Part shown: piece by piece, positions 48,340-60,010 of the stretch | How positions within the stretch are numbered: the first letter of the stretch is position 1 | Layout: each line of letters starts with the position of its first letter | DNA from: Patagioenas fasciata | Lineage: Eukaryota > Chordata > Aves > Columbiformes > Columbidae | Direction of reading: 5' to 3' | Length of the DNA: 64,000 nucleotides | NCBI RefSeq assembly: GCF_037038585.1 | Contig: NC_092520.1 | Span: 13,027,001-13,091,000 of the forward strand | The notes under the pieces: generated by a model | What the model was told of the DNA's origin: nothing | Seen by the model: only the letters and a program-made list of their open reading frames with translations | Database searches by the model: none | Made by a program: the position numbers and the translations under genes

Positions 48340-49237
48340 GATGTCAAGGAGGAAAAACCAACTGAATTGGTGTCGGGCAATCACTTCGATGTGTGAGAGT
48401 TGGTATAGATGCAGCAATCAAGGACTGGAGCAGCTGTCTAATTCAGCAAGGACTGAACCAGGCCAGAAATATGGTCATGTCTTATAGGGTTGGCTATAAG
48501 AGACACCAGATGTATGGCACATGAAGAGGTGATGTCTATGGCCCAGGGTGTATCCTGGCTTGCTGGGGCCAAGGGGGCTGGACTGGCTTTGGGAGGGGGA
48601 GAGAAGGGGACGCAGCACAGCTGACAGCTGCCTATGAGCACCTGCAGAGGTGATGGGGTTGGCTCTTTGCAGCGACAGTGACAAAACACAGGGCAGCAGT
48701 CATGGCTTGTGGCTTGGGCTGGATGTGGGTAGAAAGCCCTTCCTCAGGGACACATCCTAGGAGGGGTGGTGGTCTCCATCCTAGACTGCCCTCAACCGGC
48801 TGCTTACCCATGGCCCCTGGGCACTGCTGCTCTGGCACCAGGATTCAGTTATAAGGATGGCAGTTGCTTGATTGGTGAGCATCATAAAACAATGGGGAGG
48901 TTTGGGGAAGGCGTAAGTCCCTGAGCATCAAATGGGCAACTTGCGCCCCAGCAGAGATGGGTGTAGCAAACCCTTTCCCTCCGGAAAGAGGAGCTGGAAT
49001 TTGGGAGGCTCCAATGACGGCAAGAGGGGAAGAAAAAAGGCTCATGCGTTGCTCCAAATAGCTTGAGAAGCTTCACTAAGCTTTCAAGTGGTGTGTTCTT
49101 GCCCGTGATCTGGATTGTGGCTGCATGCCGACCACTGATCTTTCTGCAACTGTTATCTGTTTTACACATAAACAGGCTTTCAGTGCCAGTTACAGCTGGC
49201 ATTTTATTGAAACTTAATTCGAATGTACATAAAACAT

Positions 49238-49281
49238 CATTACATCATTTTCAACATCATAAAGCACCATTACATCATTTT
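49238..49281. repeat. 14-bp repeat with 30-bp period
   Basis: 'cattacatcatttt' occurs at 49,238-49,251 and 49,268-49,281, within a longer, partly repeated 'aacatcat' context. Small tandem duplication. Confidence 0.75.
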
Positions 49282-50286
49282 ACGATGAGAAAACATGAAC
49301 ATGGGTACAGCAAAGGTTTCTGCCTGGGTCAGAGCTACTTGGTTTTGACTCTGGTATAACAGAGATCAGAAACTGAGCATTTTGGCAGATACTGGCATTT
49401 GCCAGTCCTGATTTTAGTACGTTATTGCTTTGCCATGGCCACAGCCCCCAAAGACAAGTGAGAATTTCTGCTCTTATTACAGAAAAAAACTCAAGTCTTT
49501 ATTCTCCATTTTGCATCTCAGAAAATTTGAAACCACAAGCCGAGGATGCCTACAGACTCAAAACACAGGAGGCAAGGGTACAGTTTTAGTAACTGTTTAT
49601 TTCTTTTAAATTCTATTTGGTGAGTGCTGAGGCCAAGCCGGTAGTTTTTGGCTGTTCAGGTCGCCTGTAATGCTTAAAATCATTTGACTTCCTTGGATGT
49701 ATGGATCTTGTTTGTTTTACTCCAATCACTTTTTATTCATAAAACAAGCCCAGGCTTGAAAATCCCTTGTTTCATACAGGATTCCTGATTCCAAGGCAGG
49801 ACCATGTGTAGAGGGGCAGTGAAGGGTGTCTTTGATGTTATTCTGTACCAGAATAGGGTAATAATGTTGGAAATTAGGGCTCTTGAAATTCCAGACTAGT
49901 CTACCATGCTCATTTTCACAAACGTATTAGGCATAGATCTACTCAAGTGAGCAGTCTTTGCCTCTTGCTCTCTAAATATAGAGAACTGCCATACACATTC
50001 ATGCATAATGTGAATGGTAAAGCGATGAATTCGTTAACATTTTGCAGAATTGCCTATTTCCTCTCCTCTGGGTGTGTAAGAAAACAGTATCTGCGTCTTC
50101 ATGCCTGTAGAGAGGATGGGCTGGATCCTGTACCCTGCCATGCTCTGCTTCCCTGTTCCTTGCAGGGGCATGGGGTCGGTGGTGACCTGTACGTAAGGAG
50201 GAGAGCAAAGCAACCTCCCCATGTGATATATGCCAGTGAGCATGCAGCTGAGTGCAAACCAAGCACTCAGGATTAGTAAGTCCGGG

Positions 50287-50345
50287 TCACAGAATCACAG
50301 AATGTTAGGGATTGGAAGGTCATTCATGGCTGATAGTTCTTCCTG
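50287..50345 (-). mobile_element. CR1 LINE 3' terminal fragment, reverse orientation
   Basis: The plus strand reads 'tcacagaatcacagaatgtt' followed by 'agggattggaaggtcattc', the reverse complement of a CR1 3' terminus. The similarity fades after about 60 bases. Confidence 0.75.
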
Positions 50346-50661
50346 CAGAGCAGGTGCTGTGCATCCCTGTTCTCCTGGGCTTTCTGCCCCACCAGGATGG
50401 ACATCCTGCCAGTGCCACTGTGAGCCCTCCACATCCCACCTGAGCATGTCCCTTGGCAGTGGCCAGTGCTGGAGATCACTGGCCACCTTTTAGTCTAAAA
50501 TGACTGCTAGTGGGTGGTGTAAATGGACAGTGATTCTGCTGTGTCCTCATTGCACCAGGGAACTCAGGAGTGGGAGATACTCACCTCTGAGGTTTGGACC
50601 TCAAAGAGCCTTCTCTTCACAAAAATAAGGTAGTGCACACAAAAATAAATAGGAAGTGGAA

Positions 50662-51165
50662 AATCGTAGAACAGCCCAGATTGGAAGTGACCTCAAAAGA
50701 TCATGTGGTCCAGTCTTTTGTGGGAGAGGGAGCCTAGATGAGATTATCCAGCGCCTTTTCCAATCACATCTGGAAAACTTCCCATGATAGGTACTCCACC
50801 ATGTCACTGAGGAGGTTGTTCCAGTGAATTATTGTTCTCACTGTAAAAACGTATTTTCATGTCAAGATAAAACCACTCCTGCTGCAACTTGTACCCATTG
50901 CCCCTTGTGTTCTCCATGTAGGTCCTTGTGATGAGAGAGCCTCTGTCCTCTTGGTAACCAGCCTTTAAGTACTGGAACACTGCGATGAGATCCCTCCCCA
51001 AGGCATCTCTTTTCCAGGGGGATAGAAGACCTAACTCCTTCAGCCTTTCCTCATGGGGCAGGTTCCCCAGCCCTTTGATCACCTCTGTGATCCTCATTTG
51101 GACCCTCTCTAGTCCATCTGTGTCTTTCTGGAATTGCGGGGTCAAGCCAATGTCATTCCTGTCTT
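50662..51165 (-). mobile_element. CR1 LINE 3' part, reverse orientation
   Basis: Read on the minus strand this includes 'TDGLERVQMRITEVIKGL', 'LPHEERLKELGLLS' and 'ENTRGNGYKLQQEWFYLDM', the usual CR1 ORF2 C-terminal blocks in a different subfamily from the 43,212 copy. It ends about 800 bases before AMOTL1 exon 2, antisense to the gene. Confidence 0.92.
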
Positions 51166-51962
51166 AACACTGCTGTGATGCATTTTGCATGAGCTTGTTA
51201 AAACAGGCACCGCCAGAGAAAGCCACCCCTGAGAGCAGATTTAGGATGAGCCTTGTTGCTGCCCAGGAGAGCTTGTTCTTGCTCACTGGTTGTGAAAGGG
51301 GCTGTCAATGTCTGTGGGATGCCGGGGCTCAGGCATGCCGCTCCTGCGCAGTCGGTCTGCCAGACACATTCCCATAGCTCTCCAGCTACCTCCTCTCCTT
51401 GCCATGTTAAGAACATCTTGACAAAGTGATTTATAAACTCTCTCCCATGATTGTGTTGGCTGTATTTTATGCCTCAGCAATTTTCTGTATTGCTGAACGA
51501 TTATTCATGAGTGGATTTTGTGGCAAAGCTTCTCACAGACTTTAGCCCAACTGAATGTGTGGCTGGGTCCTCACCTGTCCTCCTGTCCTTCTTTTTACCC
51601 ACTCCCTCTCTCAGTTTTAGGCTGGCTCTCTTGGCCTCATGTCCCAGGGCTGTGCCTTGATTTGTGAGCTTGTCACTGTCAGCTCTTACAAGCCGAGCTC
51701 TGCCAACCTTACTTTGTACCTGGTCTGGGGGCCCCAGAGGACAAGCTGTGTCAGTACATAAAACAGCAGGATTGACTGGGTGGCTGCCTCTTGTTCCTCA
51801 GAGCTAATGTGCCATTTGGGTGGTGAGGACAGCAGAGGTGGTTGGATCAGGGCTTCTCAGGCACCTAACCATGCTTAATGAAAGTTCCACCATTAAGTCA
51901 TGGCTTTATATTTTGTCATTCAAGTGATTTCTTTACCGACATTCTGTTTTTCCTTCTTGCAG

Positions 51963-52109
51963 GCTCCACATCTGTTTGTTACAAGCCTACCAGCCCAGTC
52001 CAGCTACTGGAAGACACTGGCTTTCTTTACCAGGATCACCAGTTGTTTGCTGGCAGGCATGAAGTTTCTCCACTAACAGCTGAAGCAATCAGTGCCAAAG
52101 AAAAAGCTG
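51963..52109 (+). CDS. AMOTL1: AMOTL1 coding exon 2
   Basis: A 147-base exon bounded by a T-rich tract plus AG at 51,961-51,962 and a donor CTG|GTGAGT at 52,110. It starts with the last two bases of a split Gly codon and ends with the first base of a split Ala codon. The encoded residues include SPVQLLED and GRHEVSPLTAEA, which line up with human AMOTL1 near its N-terminus (SPVQVLED, then GRHETSALTVEA). AMOTL1 is a peripheral membrane and tight-junction scaffold of the angiomotin family that binds actin and restrains YAP/TAZ in the Hippo pathway. This segment precedes the YAP-binding motifs. Closely matched in length to the mammalian exon, no frameshift. Confidence 0.93.
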
Positions 52110-53929
52110 GTGAGTAGGTGGCCACACTTCCATATGAACCCACCACGTTTACTTCCAGGTTTTTTCTGAAGCATAAATTGAGCAGTTTAGACCATTTATA
52201 AATAATATTTATGGAGTTGAAGGCCAGCTTCTCATCCTTTGTAGAGTCAAAGGGGAGTTGCCTTTGACTTGAATGTTACAACCCACCGTCATCTGTCACT
52301 TATGCTTGTGGAGGATGCAACATCTAAGGGCATGGTTGCTCTTCACTGCACCACTGGACCACTGCCCATAGCTTTTTGCTGGTGGAGCGGGAGCGGAGGT
52401 GCACTATGGTCAGTACTTTTGGACCTTAAAAATAGGCGACTAGAGTACATCTCCCAGATATGAGGATGGTAACAGATGACTAGTGCAGGGGTAAAAATCT
52501 TCCTGGTGTATTATTAAGAGCTGCCTTGACCATGTAGAGTTGGCTTTTTCACCTTTCATCAGGCTTACCTCAGGCATAGTCTAACAACCCAGACTGAGCT
52601 TTCTGGTATGTTAGGATGAGTTTTCTGGAATGTTGAGGAGATTTTTGTTTTATGTGTAAAGAAATGGCCAGTATGATGAGGCTTTTTTGCACTGTGGTAA
52701 CATGAGTAAAGCAGCAAGAGCTTTATGGGCATCTAAAAGTAGATGGGCACTTGGCTGCTGTGCAGACAGGTGGATGGACGGGTGTGTGTGTGTCTGTGCA
52801 TCTTGTTGCCTCACACACCAGCTTGGGGCAGCTGAGAGACCCACTGAAAGCTGGTGGCCAGGCTGCAACCCCCAAAAGTCAGGCTGGCAGGCAGGTAACG
52901 TCATCTCAGAGAAAGCAGGAGATGTGTATCCCATGGAGCAGGTGTGGGGTGTTTTATACCTGGGAATCGTCTCTCATGATCATCTTTAAGGCTTTGCCAC
53001 AGAAATGTTAGTGGAAATGACCTGTTCTCTTAAAGGCTTTTCTTCCCCCTCTGGCATCCGAGTAGTGTATAAGTTATCCCACAGCATGTGCAGTAACTGA
53101 TGAAACCTCTGGGAAATACCAGATCTCAAGAGAAAGTTTGCTTTCTAACTGCTTTCAAATGCCAAAAAACAAATGTAAGTCCTTCTGACAAACTCCTCTG
53201 AGAACTGGAAACAGCAGGAGAGAAAGTTGCCAAGGATGACCTCAAAAAAAATGAACTCAAAACAGCACCTCCTTCTTGCCTAGAGGCATGGGAGGACTGC
53301 ATCCAGATCTGTGAGCTTGTTCTCACTTTTGTCCACACCAAGATCTTGCAGGAGCACCCCTCTGGGCCCAGGCACTGTTTGGGCAGACGTCTGAGACCAC
53401 TTTTGGGATGGGTGTGGAAGGAGGGCTCCAGGAGGGAGGAATCCCCATGTCCCACCCGTGGTTATATGCCTTTAGATACTTGGCTCCAGGCAAGCTCCAC
53501 TGTGTATATGATGCAAACTTGGTACTGTTGCCTCTGGATAACTTCAGTAGCCTGTGTTAGGGTTGTATAGCTGATTCATCTGTGCTCTTTTTAAAATTCT
53601 GGTATTACGTCTATGACCATAATACCTTTCTTGTACTCATCCAGCAAAATTACAACAGTTAGTATTGACTCCCTTAGAAATAGCGTTATTGGCCGGAAGG
53701 GAAATTTCAGTTTTAGGGGAAGATGACAGAGCACAGATTACTCTTTAATTACACTTTTGGGACCTGTTTATTTTTAGTGTCATTTCACAGGTTTTCTGTG
53801 ACACATTCTGCAGTTTATTGTGGCAGGCAGTGTGCTTAGGAGGGCATTCATCTCACTTTGGTCATCAAAAATGCAGCATCTCTTTTAGTATTGCCATGCA
53901 AGCTGCATCTGTAAGCTGTGCAAGGCATC

Positions 53930-54108
53930 TCTGGGGGGAGGTCAAACACTGGAACAGGCTTCTTAGAAAAGTGGTTGGTGTCCCAAGCCTGTCAGTGTTT
54001 AAGAGACATTTGGACAATGCCCTTAATAACATGCTTTAACTTGGTCAGCCCTGAATTGGTCAGGCAGTTGGACTAGATGATCGTTGTAGGTCCCTTCCAA
54101 CTGAAATC
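53930..54108 (+). mobile_element. CR1 LINE 3' end fragment
   Basis: Matches the CR1 end: 'cactggaacaggcttcttag', 'gtcagtgtttaagagacatt', 'gttggactagatgatcgttg', 'ggtcccttccaactgaaat'. The normal pentanucleotide tail is not present; instead pyrimidine-rich sequence leads into (CCCTT)n. Confidence 0.92.
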
Positions 54109-54147
54109 TTCTCCTCCCCTCTGCCCCTTCTCCTCCTCTCTCTCTAT

Positions 54148-54322
54148 TTCCCTTCCCTTCCCTTCCCTTCCCTTCCCTTCCCTTCCCTTCCCTTCCCTTC
54201 CCTTCCCTTCCCTTCCCTTCCCTTCCCTTCCCTTCCCTTCCCTTCCCTTCCCTTCCCTTCCCTTCCCTTCCCTTCCCTTCCCTTCCCTTCCCTTCCCTTC
54301 CCTTCCCTTCCCTTCCCTTCCC
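54148..54322. repeat. (CCCTT)n microsatellite, about 35 units
   Basis: About 175 bases of perfect CCCTT pentamers, set in a longer nearly pure pyrimidine stretch (about 54,106-54,358). It lies about 370 bases upstream of AMOTL1 exon 3 and directly follows a CR1 3' end. A tract of this kind has mirror symmetry and can form an intramolecular triplex. The open frames across it (repeating SLPFP on the plus strand, GREGK on the minus strand) are artefacts of the repeat. Length is likely polymorphic and hard to assemble exactly. Confidence 0.97.
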
Positions 54323-54695
54323 TCTCTTCCTTTTCCCTCCCTTCTCCTCTCCTTTCTTATCATTCCATTGACTTGGGAGGGAGTTCAGAGCTGTGGTTAT
54401 GGAATGCATGGAATATTATGGAGGGGATGGCTGGGTAGGGGATAGGAGTATGATTTTAGGGCTCACTGCAAACAGAATTAGGGATGAACTGGGGTGTGGG
54501 ATGAGCAGGGAGCAGTGCCCTCTGTCCTTCGACTGCTTGCAGCCACATCCCAGGGGGACCCTGGCAGGACATTGCCTGGGGGTGCATCCTGGGTATGGGA
54601 TCACAGGTGTGGGGTGTAGGAGGGCGAAAAAAGGCGGGGGGACCGGACCTCCTAGGCAGCAGAGCTAATGGCCACCTCTCTCTCTCCCTGCCCAG

Positions 54696-55569
54696 CCGAG
54701 GAGGCCCTCTGCACTCTGCGCCCCACCAGCTGCCGCCGGGTGCCGGAGGTGGAAATGCGAGGGGCGGAGGAGGTGGCAGCCGGCACCGTCCTGCAGCGCC
54801 TGATCCAGGAGCGGCTGAGGTATGGCAACCCCAGCGAGAACATGAACCTGCTGGCCATACAGCACCAGGCGACGGGCAGCGCCGGCCCCTCCAACAGCAC
54901 TGCCAGCACTCTCTCTTCCGCAGAAAACCTCGCGCCCGAAGAGCCGCCAATGGTCCAGCCGTCGGGGCGGCAGGAACCGCAGGGGCAGGAGCACCAGGGG
55001 GACGGTGCTGCCATGGAGAAGCAGCCCCGGGCGCCGCAGCCCCCGCATGGCACCGAGGAGCTCCCCACCTATGAGGAGGCCAAGGCACAGTCGCAGTTTT
55101 TCCGAGCCCAGCCGCCTGCCGCCGCTGCGGGATTTTATGGCGCGTCGAGCCAGAAGTCCAGGACGGAGGGGAGGCCGACGGTAAACCGGGCCAACAGCGG
55201 GCAGGCGCACAAGGACGAGGCGCTGAAGGAGCTGAAGCAGGGCCATGTGCGCTCACTGAGTGAAAGGATCATGCAGCTCTCGCTGGAGAGGAACGGGGCC
55301 AAGCAGCACCCCCCGGCCCCAGCGGGTGGGAAGGGCTTCAAGGCAGCCCCACCGCCCAGCAAGGCCATGGACCCACGAGGTCCACCACCCGAATACCCCT
55401 ACAAAGGCAAAGCAGCGGCCCCCAGCAGCAAGGCGCAGGAGCATGGGCTCTTCTATGGCGACCAGCCAGCGCAGGACGTCCTCAAGGCCTCCTATGCTGC
55501 CCCCCAGCCCGCCCGGGCGGAGATGGCCCTGGTCCGCTACCAGCCGCCCCCGGAGTACGGGGTCAGCAG
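54696..55569 (+). CDS. AMOTL1: AMOTL1 coding exon 3 (large N-terminal exon)
   Basis: An 874-base exon: two bases finish the split Ala codon, 290 full codons follow, and it ends two bases into an Arg codon before the donor AG|GTAATG at 55,570. The protein matches AMOTL1 rather than AMOT or AMOTL2: EVEMRG, GTVLQRLIQERLRYGNPSEN, MNLLAIQHQATGSAG, TVNRANSGQAHKDEALKEL and SERIMQLSLERNGAKQH. Motifs: LPTY at 55,061-55,072 (about residue 186) and PPEY at 55,385-55,396 and 55,547-55,558 (about residues 294 and 348), which bind WW domains of YAP/TAZ and NEDD4-type ligases; and HVRSLS at 55,244-55,261, whose last Ser is the LATS1/2 phosphosite in this family, within the actin-binding segment. The glutamine run that follows the FFRGQ motif in human AMOTL1 is replaced here by a short Pro/Ala-rich stretch. 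The frame is intact and very GC-rich. The coiled-coil and C-terminal PDZ-binding exons are not in the window. Confidence 0.97.
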
Positions 55570-58500
55570 GTAATGGCTGCCAGGGGTGGGTCACTGGAGG
55601 GGCCTGGTCCTGCTCTTGCTGGAAGATTCATCTTCTGCAGGGCTTGGGTCTTGGGTAGACATGGTCCCTGTGAGCTTCAGCCTCGGGCACGCGGCGGGGA
55701 CATCGCACCCCTGCGGCCAGGACGGCTGGTGGAGGCATCTGCATCTCCAGGAGGGCTATATGAAGTGTATACGCTGCTTATATCCTGCTTAAATCTACCC
55801 AACAGAACTCACACGGGGCTTTCACGGTGCCGAGCCCCTCGTGCCAGGCCTCCCTGTGAGCACGGGTTTATTCCAAGCCTATTAGAAATAATCCAGAGTG
55901 TTCGCTCGCTGTGTGCTGATCCCCGTGAGCAGCGCAGTCCTGGCCAGTGCCCGGGCAGGGTTGCTGCCTTGAGAGGCGAGCCCGTGTGCTGAGGCCTCCC
56001 TTTTGCTTCTTGTACCTAAAGGCAAGTGTTTCCCTGTCTCAGCCCTGTCTCTTTGACCTCCTGGATGGTATTTTGCTGTATTTGGGAGGCTGGAGTTATC
56101 TGGTATGGCTGTGAGTGGTTTTCATGTTGCAAGCTGCCCCATTAGGTCTCTACTGACCCCAAAATCCCCAAAAGTTTTGTTGGTGTTGACTTAAGTTGCA
56201 GATGCTTATTTTGCCACAGTGCAGGCACGGAGAAAAGGTGACGCAGCTGACCCAGCTTTTCCTTTCCAAAATTTGTAAGGCATGAAATCAGGGAGTGAAT
56301 GCTCTTCCTTTCCATCTTTGCAGAAGTGACAGGTTTTGTGTCAAGACGGGGAGGAACTCGGAGTGTGGCTTTCTAACGTTGCAGCGCAGTTGCAACAGGG
56401 TGAGGACCTGCACTGAGTGCCGCTGGCCTTCCTCCAGCTACACTTGTGTTTTGATTACCAGCCCACCACTGTGTGGAGTTTGTGCAATTTTTTCAGAGGA
56501 AGATGATATTTTTAAAAGCTCAGCGAAAATCTGTTTATGCTAAAAAACAGCTATATGAACTTGAGTGCAGCAGGGTTGAGCTGGGGCCGTGCTCTGCTGC
56601 AGCCGTTTGCAGAGCTAACAAACATCTCTGGCACCAAGCAGATTTATCCCCACAGAAAAGGAGCTGGTTTGGGTTGTTTTATTACTCTTGAAAAATGCGG
56701 ATTCAGTACCCATAGAGTCTGTTCTGCTGAGTCCATGTGAGCGAGCAGACCTGGGCACTGCATGCACCGCTGCAGCTGACTGGGAACAGCACTGGTGTCG
56801 AGTGGGAAACCCTTTGCGACCAGTTTCAAAACCTTGTCCAGATGCCTGATCAGCAAGGTTAATACCGAGAAACCCCTTGATTTCAGTGCAGCTTTCCACA
56901 CTGACAGCAAGGGCCTGCTCAAGCCTTATGCCAAGGCACAGCTTGATCACCCCAGCAGCTGGGGGTGAGAAGCCCCTGGTTCATGATGATGACTACTGCT
57001 CATTTTCATTAAGGAACCACGGTTTAATCCCCAAATCACAGCGCAGAGGGTTTGCCTGCTACCCGTGTGTGCTGTTTGCTTTGCATGATGGTGGAGAAAT
57101 GTCTCTGCTGGAAGGTTGAGGGGCAGTGGGGAATGTGTTGTGCAGCAGAGGACTGGCAGGGCAATAGAGCAGAGCTGCTGCAGTTCCCAAGCTCAGGGCC
57201 TGAATAGCTCCTGGTCTGCATATATCCCTGCTGGCCTTTCCAGGGGTAGGTGAGGAGGTTGGCATAGCTGGAGGGCATTTCATCAAAGCTAGGTACGGTC
57301 TAAGGTATGTGCTCTCTCTGGTGCTTTCTCTAAGGTGGGTCTGGGTCCTGATGCACAGACAGGGATTTTCAGGTGCCTCTTAGCTCCTTTCATGAGGTGC
57401 CTGGATTTTGGAGGATGTCTCCTGCCTACATGTTCCTGCCAGCTACTTGTGAGGCAGTGATCAGCACTAGAGGGACATGTGCTCGCTCGCACACTGTATC
57501 TTGTGCTTTTGCTTGCACAGTGCCAGTGGCTGGGGGGACATTTGGCTGTGCAGAAGATGTCAGACAGTGAGCCTTGTGGCCTCAGCAAAGCAGTGGTCTT
57601 CATTCTGTCTCGTGCTTTTTCTAGCGTATTTTTGATACATGGATGTCAGCCTTTCACTTTGCTTGGGAGTGCTGACATATTCACTGCTGGCATTACCTGT
57701 TCTTCATTGGTGTGAACTGGCTTGGTTTCTTCTCCTGTACCATATCTCAGTTTATGAGTGGCCTCACAGGCTGCAGGATCCCTTTATGGCCCTGCTACCT
57801 GGGAATATTTGGGTGACAAAAGGCTGTAGGAAGTGGCAGCAATCCCAGTGTGCTCATCACTTGCGGTTTCTCGGTGTGCAGCAGTGGTGCTGCGGTGCAT
57901 CCCTGCCACATCTGGGGCTGCATCGCAGGGTGGGCTCGCCCAGGTCTAGAATGAGCATAGTTAAAATGCAATTCTATAAAATGGCCTCTGCTCCAGATAT
58001 TCCTCTCTATGGAGAGGGTAAAGGCAGGTTACCTGTCCGGGGATGTTAGCCCCATCTCTGCTAGAGGACTCGTCTGGGCAGCAGCCCCCGAGCACTGCTA
58101 GAGGAGACCCCGGGGGCTGTTACACTGCTGGGTTGCTCCCAAGCACAAACCTGCTCGTGCCTCCAATTTTGCTCACTGCTTCCCCCCTTACCTGGGTGCT
58201 GGAGAGGCTCACAGCCAGCTCTCTGGCTGGGGTGAAGGACCTTGATAAGAGAGATCAAGGACTACCCAGTTTCATAAGGTTAATGGAAGAGTAGGATTTG
58301 GAGAGGCTGTAGTTGTTTTTTTTTTTTTTCTGTTAGAGGAGCAAGCGAGGTGAGAAATTGCAGCTTTCATCTCACCAGGAGGGCCTGGGAAAGAACCTAG
58401 TGGAAACAGAGTTTTGCCTGTGGTCAGATAGGAATCTCATATATCCTAGCATCATCTTCTCTCTGTCCTGGCCGTATCTGTTCTCCAGCCCATCCATCCT

Positions 58501-59284
58501 GGCATCCTCAGGACAGGGACTATGCAAAGGGCTTCTGCCTTCCAGGAAAGAGAGGGGAGAAGCACTGAGCTGCCTCTGTCTAGAGGAAGCACCCACAGAT
58601 ACCAGGGATGGAAAAAACATGTGGGGTCACAGATCCCCCACTTCCCTCCGCTATGTCCTTGTGTGATGAGGGAAATGGGGCTGGAAACCCACAAATGCTG
58701 GCAGGGAGCTGTTGCAGAAGATGGGATAACTGCAGCTGCTGCTGGGCTTGCTTTTTTGGTTTGGCTCTTTTTTGCATGTCACTGGTTTTAAAAGGAACAT
58801 TGCCTTTATAATCACTGTGGTGAAATCTCACAGCTTTATAGTAAATCTCAAGGTATTTGGTATTATTCTGAAGATCTTCTAGCATTGTAAGATGCTGTGG
58901 TCATCTCAGCATTTATACAAATTAGGCTTAGTGACCACTGCTTTATGGACATCACAGTTGCTGAGCTTGAAGCCTGAAGATTAAAAGGCAAAAAAACCCC
59001 ATACCTAGAAGGCAAATAGAAGTGAACCAATATTTATTCTTGTTTTAAAGTACCAGTATTTTTAAGCCAGTTGCATGATGCTTGGAGCCGTGACTCACGA
59101 CTTCTGAATGCTTTAAGTTGGCCAAGCATAACAGTCTTTAGAAACCCATCCTTTCCTAGATGGGCAGCAGTTCCTGAATGGTGTCTTTGCTGACTTTTCT
59201 TAGGTGAGTGTTCAGAGTCAGAACTTGTCAGGTAAAAGGGCTTTGACATAATCAAAGTTGTTATTTTGCACGATGCTGTGTATT

Positions 59285-60010
59285 AATTGCAGTTTATGAA
59301 ACATCCAGTCCTGGCGACTGTAAAACTCTCTGTCTGGAGAATCCATCACAGCCTTTACAGACTTGTTCCACTAGCTAATTGCCATCTCTGGCACAGATCT
59401 GCATCTGAGTTTTAGCCTGTGATTTCTGGTTACCAGCTGGGATTTTGCAATATCTTTGTCAGATACAGTGAGGAGCCCTGTGCTTTTGGTCCTTTAATGC
59501 ACTTAACAGATGGAGCCCTGTAATTATTTCACTGTTGTCAAACCCCCTTTTTTCACTGTGGAAAGCCAACCTGGATGGCATTGCAGTACCAGCCAAAAAA
59601 AAAAAAACACGATTAATCAGATATAATATCACCTCTGCAATGTGACTCAATGTTCCTCATTTATGTAGCTCATTGACACTTGTCGTTGCAGACGTTTGCA
59701 CTTCAGGAGCTCCCCATCCAGCTTGATATCTGGTCAGACATGTGGGTGTAGTCACAGCCCAGAATAGATTTTCTCACCCTTTTGCTGTACCTCATTGTGT
59801 TTATTCCTGGGAAGATGAACTTGGACGTGCCCAAGTCCATATTGTTTCTCCCTGCCATGCTTAAGCAGTGATCCAGATCACTCAGTGCAATGAATCCTTT
59901 TCATTGCTCCCAGTGGCCCCTGTCAGATCCTGGTATCTTTTATCCAGGATAATTTTTTTTCTCTACACTGTTAATAAAAAGTGTTTATAATGCACATGAA
60001 GCCCTGAACT
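59285..60010 (-). mobile_element. ancient CR1/L3-type LINE, reverse orientation
   Basis: The ordered patches 'ctggagaatccatcacagcc', 'cttgttccactagctaattg', 'gctgggattttgcaatatct', 'ccatattgtttctccctgcc', 'agcagtgatccagatcactc' and 'taataaaaagtgtttataat' follow the antisense of old reptilian CR1-like LINEs. It is much more diverged than the other CR1 copies and has large internal deletions. Identification is by remembered pattern; boundaries are rough. Confidence 0.55.

Larger units (their letters stand above)
40260..51962 (+). other. AMOTL1: AMOTL1 intron 1 (if the candidate first exon is right)
   Basis: About 11.7 kb. The first kilobase is still CpG island and includes a CG/TG alternating stretch. 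Then follow an AT-rich block (41,822-42,047), a CR1 (43,212-43,680), AT-rich unremarkable sequence (44,050-46,000), an A19 run (48,321-48,339), a 30-bp-period repeat (49,238-49,281) and two reverse CR1 pieces (50,287-51,165). It ends in a good acceptor at 51,961-51,962 after a T-rich tract. No other gene or convincing alternative exon was seen. Confidence 0.6.
52110..54695 (+). other. AMOTL1: AMOTL1 intron 2
   Basis: 2,586 bases between confirmed-looking splice sites of equal phase. The first 1.8 kb shows nothing recognisable. Then comes a sense-strand CR1 3' end (53,930-54,108) and a long (CCCTT)n tract (54,148-54,322). The acceptor is preceded by a C/T-rich tract ending 'ctctccctgcccag'. 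Confidence 0.9.

Noticed and set aside
54023-54445. Long repetitive open frames encoding SLPFP or GREGK repeats
   Set aside because: They are the translation of the (CCCTT)n microsatellite. A 5-base repeat without stops is open in every frame.
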